A DNA stretch of 64,000 nucleotides from Macquaria australasica (taxonomy: Eukaryota > Chordata > Actinopteri > Centrarchiformes > Percichthyidae), in the NCBI GenBank assembly GCA_005408345.1, contig SEMN01000144.1, positions 972,001 through 1,036,000 of the forward strand. The letters run 5' to 3'. Below are positions 36,943 through 48,290 of the stretch, one piece after another. Position numbers and translations under genes: made by a program. Below the pieces are notes generated by a model. The model saw only the letters and a program-made list of their open reading frames with translations, did not search any database and was not told where the DNA came from. Within the stretch, counting starts at the first letter, position 1, and each line of letters opens with the position of its first letter.

Positions 36943-39900
36943 TTAGTCCCAGACACTTGGTCGATGGGAGCGTGACTCATCACTGCCCTCCTGCCTCATA
37001 CCCAAACAGTCGTCGTGTTCTCTGGAGGTTTTTCCTGCGGCAGACGACAGCAGTATCATCATTTGTTTACGACAGTCAGCGTAATTAGATATCAAAGTCT
37101 TTTGCATATTTTTGAACATTTCTGCTCTCTGGCTTACCTTCTGCTGTTGAATATACATCACGGCATCATGCACAGTGATGAAAATATGTTGAGGGTTCAT
37201 GTAGTTCATTAGACCACTTGATGTGAGGATCTTTAAGATGCTCTCTAAGGGGACAGAAATCATTGATCAGTATTCACAAGTGAATTTTGACAAATGTAAT
37301 AAGTAAATGTAAATAATAATAATAATACATAAAATAGTATACACAGAGAATATAGCAGAGGAAACCATCAGGTCAGAAATCATTCAGATGCGTAGGCCTT
37401 ACCATTGCAGTTTGCCAAATATACACAAACTCCAACTTTCTGGCATTCAGTACACATCTGCAAAAAAAACAAAAGCAATCAAGCACATTGACACAATGCA
37501 TGAAGAAATGGAGAGAGTGCTTTACAGTGATGTTTGAGGCATAATGCACACTAACCTGTGTGAAGAGTCTTGCTCCAGCGACATCAACAAATATCACACT
37601 GCTGCAATCGATTAACACTGCCTGAACATCACTCTCAGATGTTTCTACAGAAAAGAAAAAAAAAGGAAATGACAGGAAAGCTTTCCTTGAAATGATCTGC
37701 AGCACAGAAAGAAAAATGTAAATATAGCGATCTAAAACAATGTAATTTGTAATGGCAAAATTACTGTTGTACATGTCCTTATTTAAAATGAGAGCATCTA
37801 TAGTTTTTACTTTTTGGAACTATATGTATATTTAGTATGGTCCACACAGAACCACCAAAAGGTTTTCATTACTTACCAGATTTAAAGAACTCATTTTCTG
37901 AAGAAAACGACGTGTTCGCAATGCCTCTTTCCTAAAGAATGATGGAGGGAGAAAAAACAATAAGACACTGAAATTTAATTGGATTTGAACTGTATACCCT
38001 AACTCAGCTCATTCAGTGACTGCAGTAGTTGTACCACAGTGTTGACGCTGGCCTCTCTCTCCCGTTTCTCCAGGGCTTTCCTGGCCTTCTCCCGGCTGCG
38101 GATCTTCTCTGGCGTCAGGCCCAACAGCCTGCTCATCTCCTCCCTGAAGAAGCTACGGTTGCCATAGTAAATAGGCCCGTTGTAAGTCAGGATCTTCACT
38201 CCAGGCACCTCGTAGCACTGAAAGGAAAATACGATTGTCTCAACTTCATTCTCGGATAGGCTGCATCTTCTCTGAGATTATGATTATCACTTGTTGTTGG
38301 AATAAGATTTTATGTGCCTCAAATTTAATATAAAAGACCTGGTTCTCAAAGTGTCCTGAAAGAGAAAAAATTACAAGCAGTAAGAGCATCCTCTCACCTT
38401 GCTGTGGTTCTCCAGAGGTCTGTAAATTTCTGTGTTGCTGGCCCGACCAAGAACTGAACAACCAGCCCTGTTGAACCATGGGTCATCACTTTTAATTGAT
38501 CACATAATAACATATGATCTACATAGCTTGACAGGTATGAGGTGATTCTCTGTTTCTCTGTGACGAGTTTTAGTTCAGAGCTCCAATACAGATCTAAAAC
38601 TCTAAATTTGTTTCTGGAGCTTCATAATTCCTATAAGACATACTTTTATATAGTTCTTGCTGCAGATGAGTGTGATCCTATCAGTTCATGCTTAAACTTT
38701 CAGATGTGCATGGTATTTCTTACAATAGAGAATTTGGCAAGAGCACTAGCTGGATTGCATCATAGTATTCGTGCAGAGGCAATGGAAAATGCACCTTTGT
38801 GTGCGGCAGATGACGGTCATCATAGAGAAAACCACCCCGATGGCTAGGCCAAGGTCCACGTTAAGTACCACAACAGACAGCCAGGTTACCACCCAAACCA
38901 TCTACACAAAGACACGGCCACAATAAAGTATTGTCATGGCAGGATATAACGATTAACAATGGAAGTGTGTCAGTGAAAATGATGGTTAATTCCAGCCAAG
39001 CAAATCAGTGTGAAAGGGGAAGGATGAAGGTGATTTATCACAAGTGCTACCTTTGCTCCAATGTCTTATATTGCTATACCAATCAATGCTCTTACAAAGT
39101 CAATCTTGCTGATTCTCCACAGCTCAGGTAAGTCCTGGAACTGCAAGAACATCTGCCTGAGGCTGGTAACATTGATGCATGCCAGTACTGCCTGGGGAGA
39201 GAGAGATAAAGGATAAAATGAGAGCACTTTCCTTCTCTCTTTCTCTCCGTCATTCTTGTACAGATACACACATATAAACACACCTTGGGTAGGAAGTAGA
39301 ACAGTGGTCCAATCAACAGCAGGACAATCAGAACGACCAGACTAGTGAATAAGCCGGAGAGCTGCAGGAACACACACGCACACACGCGACACACATCCCT
39401 TACTGGAAATCCCAATGTGTTTCATAAGCTTTGCTCCTTACTTGGAGCATTTTGTGCATTGACAATATGGAAGTGCAATATTCAAGCAAACTCTAAAACA
39501 GTTGGATGTAAATGCACTCTGTTTTAAGTCATTTCAACTGCATTCATGTGGATTAGAGCTCATAAAACCCCAATCTGTAGTTTTTTGGCATACATAACTG
39601 AACAATGAGTTATAGATGGAAAATCAGCATTTTGTATTTCTCTGTTGATCATTATTGAATATATAGGCCTGATTAGCTGCTGTGTTTAAAGCATGAGTAA
39701 ACATAATAACTTAAATTTTGTTTTTAGTGTAGAGTGATGACAGGTTCCAATATCCAATAGAGCATTTTCATTTTTTTCCCTTTGACTGTGCCTTTAATAC
39801 AAAGAGCCTACCAGTGGCTTGTGAGTGTGACACAAGAGAAGATGCACAGAAGTTACAATATAGCACGTCCACTACCTGTGTGTATCCTCCAGCACTCTCG

Positions 39901-42317
39901 AGTATATTAGTGGTGGCTAGAGTGGCTGAGCTGGGGAAGCAGGTGAAAAAAGAGGACACCGTGTTGGAGACACCATGAGCCAGCAGCTCCTGAAATCAAA
40001 CACAGGTCCAACACAAAAAGTTAACACATTGGTGAGAAGCTAACGTTTTAACAATCAGCCGTGACATTCTCACACTTTACCTGGTTGGGATGTATGGAAT
40101 ATCCGTGTTTATCGGCATAGATCATTGCCAGTGAGACCGACACAGCGTAACCAACAAATGTTATGGCTACTGTGTCTCCAGCAATGTTAGGGAAAGTGTG
40201 CAAGGCGGGCATCCGTGGCTTCGGGAATCTGGGCATAGGAGAATTAAAAGTCAAACTACTAGAAGCTACTTGAGTACTTTGAGGTTTTCTTTTTATTTCA
40301 AATCTAAAAAATTACCCAGCTGGGATGTGGCCAACTATCTCAATGTTGTAAGTAGTGTCCAGCGAGGAGGCATAGGCCACACCTGTAGCAATGATCACCT
40401 GAAATATAAAGTTTAAAACCATGACTTATAACCTGTTAATTATATTGTCAATAGTTAACGTTACCCCAGCATTCATAAATCCAGTTGACTAACCGTGAGG
40501 ATCTCCACAGGAATAGGTGTACGCAGGCGCTGCCGGTAACGCATATTGATTTCCTTAACTGGCACCAGGACAGCCAAACACACCAAGGAGATCAGCAGCT
40601 CAGCCATGTTGGTGTGAGGCAGGTTCTCCATCACTGACGCTAAAGTCTGAACACACATGTGACGTCACTGAGGTGTGAGCAAACAGCACAAAATAATAAC
40701 ATGTTGGATTAAACCATCAAGATGTCACTTACTTTGAAGAGGGAGAAGGTCCCAGTGTGGCGAGGGAGCCGCAGCCCCAGCATGCTTTGCAGCTGTGAGA
40801 TGGTAACATGGAAGGCAGCAGCACTGGTGAAAGCCTTAACAATTGGCTCTGACAGATAGGTGGAGAGGAAGCCCAGCTGAAGACCAAACATACAGAGCTG
40901 GGGCACAAGAGATTAACATAAAATTACGAGCTGTGTCGGGGAATCAAGTCTGCTAGCCTAAACAAAAAGAAAGATCTGCCATCTCAGTTGCATTATTATT
41001 TCATTTTGTGATTTTGCCATTAATCCATAGATTTTGTGCATCTTTCTTACCATAATAATTCCTGAGAGGAGTGCTACAGCTGAGGCCACTCCAATCCTCT
41101 GGCCCTCAAACTCAGCCGCTTCAGACGAACTTGAGTTCATCTCCAGAGGAGTGGGAACCAGCTGCTCCACCACAGAGCCAGTCATCAGACTCACCACAGC
41201 AAAGGTACCTGAGAATAGACCTATCATCTCAGTACCAGTAGAAAGCATAATAACTGACACTTGACATTGAGTTCAAGGTGAATGCATGAGACAATGTAAC
41301 CATTTATAATATTGTCCATATGGCAAAGACATTACCCCTGTTGATTAAAATGATGTTCGCTATGCTTTCTCTGGAATATATAATAGTATTATATATAACA
41401 GTTGTTAAGTGGACACAAGTCTTACCTGTGGACACGTGGCGACCTGTGCCAAAAAACATATAGAGGACCACCGGGAAGAAGGACGTGTAAAGGCCAAATA
41501 TTGGTGCCACGGATGTGAGTAAAGCAAAGGCCATGCCTGTTTAGAGAAGGACATTCAAAAAGACAGTTTATCAGTAAACACATTTTTTTCTAATTGATAT
41601 TCAGAATGTAAAATGTGTACTTATGTTGCCTCACAAGGCTGAAGCATGCTGAGTGAACTGAGGACAAAACAATAATAGAAGTGACTGAATCTATAATAAT
41701 AATAACAGACTGTATTTATCTCCACTGTGACAATGTTAATTCTGACAGTTTAGCCTCAGTCATCAAATTGTTCCTTTTTTATAATATTTAAACATTTTTC
41801 CTAACCTTGCAATACTTGCTCAAATTCTTTGGATAATGCTCAATATGAATTATTATAATGATATAAATAATAATTACTTATATTATTATTATTGTTATTG
41901 TTATTATTATTATGAAATACTGGCTCAGTTGATTAATTCAATAATTATAATGAACGTTATCAAATAATGTAAGAGAAAACAAGCTTTCTTTTCCCTTTTA
42001 TTTTGTGATTGACAGCAGGTAATAAACACTTTTCACTTTGTTTACTCACCTTGCGGAATGTGAAGAATACCAACTGTCAGTCCCGCTATAGTATCTCCTA
42101 AAATCCATTTCTTTAGTCTGTATCTTGGCAGCCAGTTGAAAATGGGCACTCTCTCTCTCAACAGGTGAAGGCAGTCTCGCCCTGAGCACCTGCACCTCTC
42201 GGCGAGCTTTTCCCGGAGCCGCAAACGTCCACTCGTGTCATCATCGACGGAGCCGTAGGCCTGTTTGAAGCGGTCCTCCGTGTAAATATTCCTGTACACG
42301 GCCACAGAAGCGCTCAT
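36943..42317 (-). CDS. slc26a10: Solute carrier family 26 member 10, anion transporter
   Basis: Multi-pass anion transporter of the SLC26/SulP family, 744 residues in 17 coding exons (minus strand): 42317-42050, 41536-41426, 41208-41051, 40897-40733, 40646-40494, 40398-40316, 40228-40081, 39989-39876, 39361-39284, 39191-39096, 38901-38795, 38467-38398, 38217-38035, 37931-37877, 37644-37556, 37457-37403, 37244-36943. Frames join throughout. Exon 13's donor (GTG then GTACAA) is the weakest call. The cytosolic N-terminus ends at LPRYRLKKWILGDTIAGLTV. The family signature GLYTSFFP is at about 104-111. Hydrophobic segments follow to about residue 500, then a STAS domain (about 515-690) with IDCSSVIFVDVAGARLF and a charged K/R/E-rich insert (REKARKALEKRERE). 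The match to SLC26A10 rather than A3, A5 or A6 rests on GTGRHVSTGTFAVVSLMTGS, LGLRLPRHTGTFSLFKTLAS and VPVKEIN, and on the position next to b4galnt1. The transported ion is unknown. The human locus is considered a pseudogene, whereas this copy is intact. Confidence 0.92.
41872..41916. repeat. (ATT)n repeat in slc26a10 intron 1
   Basis: Imperfect TTATTATTATTGTTATTG run. A simple repeat with no effect on the exon structure. Confidence 0.75.
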
Positions 42318-42410
42318 ATTGTTCCTGTAGAGATGAGTGATGATAGCTCACCATGCAAGCGCTGTTGTAGAGTCAGTAAAGGTGTCGTCTGTTGCAATAC
42401 ATATATAGCA
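42318..42410 (-). promoter_or_regulatory. slc26a10: Candidate core promoter and 5' UTR of slc26a10
   Basis: On the minus strand a TATATAT box (42401-42407) lies about 85-90 bases before the start codon. Transcription would be expected to begin near 42375, giving a 5' UTR of about 55-60 bases. An acceptor-like CTCTACAG lies just before the ATG (42327-42334), so an upstream exon cannot be excluded. Confidence 0.45.
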
Positions 42411-43991
42411 GACTCTGCCCTGACCTCAAGAGCCATTGCATTTTCCTGTCAGACTCTTCTTAGCCAATGACATGGCTCAAAACTCACCCTTTTCTTTTCT
42501 TTTTTTCTTTGTTACAGTGTTGAACAACTTTTTTCACATCTTTGTCCTGCCTCATTCAACATAAAGGTGTGCTGGTCCACTTTTTCCCCTTACAAAAATC
42601 CTCTGGGTCCTACTGCTAAAAGTATTTTTTTTTTCAACAGAAAGTAGAAAGTCAGGCATAACCCCTCCCTCCAAAACACACACACACACACCATCCTTTG
42701 CACTGCACAGTCCTATCCTCCCTTATGTCCTGCCTCCAGAGAGTCACGCGGGAGGTACAAGCTCAGAGGAGGCACAATTAAGTCATACAATGTATACCAC
42801 TGTGAAACGCCTAAAGAGATCAAAGTGGTATTGTTGGTGGAGCTGAGGTGTAACCTCAAACCATGTCTGTTAACGAAGAGTTCATTTCCGAGAAGGATGG
42901 ATGTCTGTAATGGGTGGGTGTTTAAACTGTGTAGTCATAAGGAAAAGAGTCTGGTACCCATGAGACCCCTGTGAAACCCAATCACACATGGCAGCCTGGT
43001 TCATGGATCAAACCACACCTTGACTCTGATCAGAGATTGTGTGTGATGAGTGAGATGTTGTTCTTTGTCAGACAGGAGTGAACACAAGGGAGCTTTGCAT
43101 AGGTACAAGATAATACAGGATTTCTCCTGGCCATAACATATTGTTTGCAAAATGTAGCTTGGAAACTTAATCATCATATAATCCAAATAAAAATGATCTT
43201 TTAGAGTTTGAGTGAGTGCGAGGCAGAAGGAAATCACAATCTCACGAGAGGTTCGGTCTGACTCTGGTGAATATAAAACACAGGAAATGGAGAATTTATA
43301 TCTGGTGTGAGCCCTGTATTGGGTGCTGTGAATGAACCTCTCCCATCTCATGAAAGACGTCTCCGATCCCTCGAGGCTACGTGAGGAAGTGCAGGCAATG
43401 CCACAGTTTTCTATTGTTGCACGGGACAACACCCAGGGCTTTTGGCTTGAATGGGCCTGGACCTTGGATAGAAGGGCACAAAGTTTAAAGCTGTTCAAAA
43501 TGTATCGTATCACGTGGTATGTTCACATCTACAGCAAAGATGATTTGTGACGTTGTTTTACCTTGTTGCTATCTGAGGTGAAAATGTCATCAATCATCAA
43601 CCACCCAGCCAGGTAACATGAAGCATACAGTGTATTTTACTGGCATTGTCAGCTTGACAGGTGCAACCCAACAAATATGATCAATGTTTCCCAAATCAGA
43701 GTATGGCGTTCCTCATACTGATGAATACAATTACAATATACTATAAAAGCTGTGATGGTTTTAAAAGGTAAAATATGAGCAAAGAACCTTTTAACCTTTA
43801 TGTTAAAGCTGTAATGCCACTTAAGCTGAAATTATGCTTCTCCAGGCTGCACATACGTGAACATGCATGGGGGTTGCTCTGATATGTTTGCATGGCTTTT
43901 TCTTTTATTCTTGTATGTAGTAGGTTTACATTTGTTTTCGTCTCCGTTCTGAACCGACAGGAGATGAATCAACGAATCAACTTGCTTGACG

Positions 43992-44028
43992 CGCAGGTCG
44001 GCCCCTCTGCGAGCCTCTGCGACCTGCG
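43992..44028. repeat. Perfect 9-bp stem with 19-base loop
   Basis: CGCAGGTCG (43992-44000) is perfectly complementary to CGACCTGCG (44020-44028), and the loop region contains CCTCTGCGA twice. The patch is GC-rich in an AT-rich neighbourhood. No RNA family is recognised. Confidence 0.5.
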
Positions 44029-47000
44029 GTTACCCATAACAACTGTCTGTACGTACTTACACATGCAGCAGACACTGGGCAACAGAAACATTCATTAAGA
44101 ATTGTGTTTTTGTCTACCTGATGCATTGAAGTCCAATATTCACTCTCCTTTTAGCTCTGTTTTGGTCTCTACCAACTCCAGAGGAAAATATCAGGGTCTT
44201 TAACTTGCAAGATGTTCAACTTTATTTACAAGCTAGATGCTTTGTCTGACTGTCATTTGGAGCTGGGTATGTTGCATGCAATCAGATTATCTGTTGTTGT
44301 TTTTTATTTTTTTAACAAAAACAGAAGCCATCTGTTGCTGCTGGGTTGATGAGCACGCTTAGACTGAAGCATACAGCAAACTGCAGAGCTGCAGAGTTGG
44401 ATGATAACTGTGAGTTTGTCACTGCGAGAGACGTCTGACACCTCACATGTAGTTATTTAATTAATTGTTAATCTTCATTAGTGCAGCTTTAAAGTTATGG
44501 ATATGAAATCATTTTTATTTTTGTACAGCGTGTCACCTCATCAGCCCAGAGGAAGCCATAATAAGCAGGGGGTGTTTGGTAATCCCACATACGGCGACAA
44601 TGCTGGAGTCAGGTCAAATGATTTAACCCTGATAAATGTCTCCATTTCTTTCTAATGACTATTATTGATTCTAAATCTAAAAAAGGAAAACAATGTTGAA
44701 CAATGTTTTGCCCAAGCTGTTGTTATTTCACAAAAGAGAAAACATTGCTGAAGATGTAACTGGGGTCAGACAGGGTGTAGGTGAGAGGTCCAGTGATGCG
44801 TTTCAAAGGTAAAGCACAGGATGGACCCCCCCCCCCAAAAAAAAGTGTGATGTGTCCCTGTCTCACTAATGTTTTAAACTAAATGAAATAAACAGACATG
44901 CATGTAGGGAGTTGTTTTTGTACAGTGTCATATTCCTAGAATGTCTGTGTCTCTGGTGGAGAGGAGATGCAGTGATATAAGGGACTTTAAATGCCAGGAA
45001 TGCGGGCCATTGTGTTGATCAGCTCCAGAGGATTTATGAACATGCCGTCGGAGTGGTGTGTCTGCGGGCTGTTTAAACAAGATATTAATCAGTGGTAAAA
45101 GGAACAATGCGTTGAATGGAAAAGGATATGGAGCGTTAACCCCAAAGTAGACGAAATCCTTCTGCTCCATCATAACACAGACGGCTCTTTATAAATTTAA
45201 ACAATGAAAATGTGAATACCTGAGTGGCACACCAAGCCACAAAGCATGTGTCATTTATACATTTATCCAATTAGTTCAAAAGCAACAGCAAACAGGGTAT
45301 CAACTTTATCAACTTTATGTGGACACAAAATGTGTTAAGTGATATGAGAAATTAAATGAACATTAGTCACTTTCTGTTACTCTGTAGTATGTCGTCTTGT
45401 TTCCATTTTCAGTGATGTTGGTGTTTCTGAAGTGCAGCATTATTCCTGGAAGACAAGCAATTATCTTGACTCATAAAAAAGCCCTTATGCAGTGCTGTGA
45501 GGCTTGTAAAAACACACACTTTGATGGCAACCGTAGTTATGTCTGGCAGCATACTTCATTATCCCACTTTCCATGTTGCATTAGCATTAATCACATTATA
45601 AGAATATCTCATCCACCCTGTCTCCTTCATGCTGAGTGTATGTCCTGATCTTACAGGGTCTTTCTATTATTCTCGTCCAGGGACAGGCTCCAGTCATTTT
45701 GTGGGCTATAGTTCCTGCTATTGTTCTTTATCTGCTTTATGGGACGCTTGTCCCGACCCCCCATGGCATGTTACTTCGGAAATGACCTTGTCTATGAGGC
45801 TGACTGCTGGCGGCCAAACCTCTCCTTGTGTCCCTGTCTCCTCACCTCTCCCATCCCTTTCCGTTCGCTGCTCCTCTCCATCCATTACCTCTCCTCGTGC
45901 TGTCCAGGTATTTACATTGTCTGACTCCATGAACCATGTCTTTCTGAAGAATTCTTCCTGTCGGTTCATGAATTTGTTGTAATTTGTCACTCACGCCATA
46001 CAAAGTTCCTGCAGGGGTTAAGAGCCGAGCACAACCCAGGAATTTGTCTAACAGCCCTTTGATGTGCGCTGAAAAGTGTATATTTTATGGTAGCTTGTTG
46101 GGCTCTATTATTTAGGCAATACAATAATCAAACAAATGTTGCATTCTTTAACCAATGTCAAACACTGTTTTTCTCTGCTAGTTCTTCTGTACTTGACTGT
46201 ACCTGTAATTAGCCATGTCTTGATTTCCCGGGGCAACACACTAAAATCTAACTACTTTTTGTCAAAGATCTTCAGAGATTTTTTTTTCTCCCATGTACAC
46301 ATTTAGAATTCTTATACATCTGGGGCCTTCATTGTAAAGCGTGAACGTTTCTTTCATACCTTCCCGTTTTTTAACTTTGCGTGAGTCCAGTAGGGTTCGG
46401 AGTGAGTTGCTGATTTCCTGTTAATTCTTGATGAACGTCTCCTGACCTCCACCACACCTACACTAGTCATGTCCATTCATCAAACATCTGGGTCATGCAT
46501 CTCCTGGGCGGTTAAGGCGGCACCCGGCTATGTCCACAGGCTCCCCAAGGAACTGTGCCTGAGTGTTCGCTCACAAAGCATCCTCCACAATAAAGTCTTA
46601 TGTTCTCATTAAGGTAACAACAAAGATGATCTTGAGGATGTAACGTATTTTAACCTGGGTTAAGCACACGATCATCACACGAGCCATTTCCATCCGATTA
46701 AGCGGAGGATGGGTTATGTACAGTCATTGTTTGATGTGCTGCTGGTGAAGGGAGTGCAATCTCTTCTGCTCTTCTATGCTGGAAACCAAACATACCAAAA
46801 CAGACAAAAAAAAGGTCAACACCTTGCCTAAGCAGCATGTGTATTATCTGAAGAGAACAAAAGGTGAGACCTGGATTCCCATCTGACCTTCCCTTCCTTT
46901 CTGATAGCCACTGTCCTGTCTGTCCCCTGTCAGGATATGGTACCACACATGAAAAAAACAAAACACTCACTTGTGTTTAGTCTCATCTGGGATATTTCTG

Positions 47001-47815
47001 TCGGACTGTCACAGTTGCCCCTCTGACTTACAATTTCCACTCGCCTTTAAGGTAGAGATGAGGCCTGTGGTGTTATTCTTTGTATAAAATCTGAAATCAT
47101 GCAGTACAGCAGTTTTTCTCAGCAGTTTTTAACACCTCCAGAATAACAATTAGATTTACTAAACCATGTAGGGGAGCTGTTGACCCACAGAGGGCCTGGG
47201 TTGAGTCTGGTTATGGGATGTGTCTCTTCTTAGTCCATGCCAAAGCATTGTGCAGCTCAAGTACACAACGGCGACACAGCCTTGAACCACATTGAAAGAG
47301 CCACTGCTGCATTGTCTGCTTCGCCTCAACACTTCTGTCAACACTAGATTCACTTTCAGCTGTGGAGCACTTAGCATTCAACACAACAAAGAAACAACAT
47401 TTCCCTGTGTTGTCATTCAAAGCCCTCTGGCAACACCCTACTCCCTTCATAACTGGTGTATGTACAGTAGAGAAGAATAATTACTCCCAGATATAAAATA
47501 GAAGAAAAATCTGCATCTGAAAATGGTATGTTGATATATAGACCCAAATATTCAGACTGTGAAATCAGCCACAATGATGAGCGTTGAAGGGAATGGGATT
47601 TTGCGTTGATCCACTATAGTGACTCCAGTATTTCGTCTTGTGCGTGAGACTCTGATGGAGTGGGTCCTTGAGAATCACCAGTGCAGCCAGGTTCACCTCA
47701 CACAGAGTTCAGGGCAGGCATGTTGTAATCAGTGCCTAAAAATGTTGACTCAACAACTTTTACTAGTTAGAATTGTGTGCTCCAACACAGTGATCCTCAA
47801 CATCTGTGCCTACAT

Positions 47816-48290
47816 ATTAAAGGGTCGGTTCAATCAAAATACAAAAAAAAGAGAAAAAACATTTTCTGAAGCAGTTTTAGTTTAATTTATCTAGTTTTTG
47901 CCTCAGTATAATGGTGGGGAAAGGAATTGAATGGTGCTCACAAAATCTAACATTTTTATTTAAATTTCTAATAAAACATATTTTTCCAGAAATTGTGTCT
48001 GGGACTAATCCATAATCCACAGACCTCCCCATTACTCACTGTCACAGTCTTTATAAGGACTTCAGTAGTTCCAATCATAGTTTAGCAACCGTCACTGGGC
48101 ATGGCAGGCCTCTCAAACTATGAATTTCTCCCCATGTTGAAGCGGTGTGCATGGGGCTGTAGTGAGAGAGATACTTGGTATACAAAGAATATGGAGGGTA
48201 GCGTCCTTTTTTAACACCTTTCTAAAACCGAAACCACAGCAGAAATAATGTGAGGAAGGAATTAAACAGTGTGTTTATCTGCTCAAATGT
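47816..48290. mobile_element. Probable dispersed fish repeat
   Basis: Starts TTAAAGGGTCGGTTCAATCA, continues AATACAAAAA, and later TAGTTTTTGCCTCAGTATAATGG. It resembles a dispersed element that begins AAGGGTCAGTTCACCCAAA in many percomorph genomes. It is diverged, and its right limit is uncertain. Confidence 0.35.

Noticed and set aside
36943..42317. Annotation as slc26a5 (prestin), slc26a3 or slc26a6
   Set aside because: The SLC26 core alone would allow these, but GTGRHVSTGTFAVVSLMTGS, the LFKTLAS block and the position beside b4galnt1 fit SLC26A10 better.
42334..42353. Tiny 5' UTR intron of slc26a10
   Set aside because: Donor-like and acceptor-like strings are only about 18 bases apart, too short for splicing.
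43001..43513. 170-codon minus-strand open frame
   Set aside because: Longest frame in the gene-free flank but no domain, no signal peptide and no splice context; likely chance.
45629..45982. 117-codon open frame as a gene
   Set aside because: No recognisable homology and no partner exons; opposite strand is also open, as in random GC-richer DNA.
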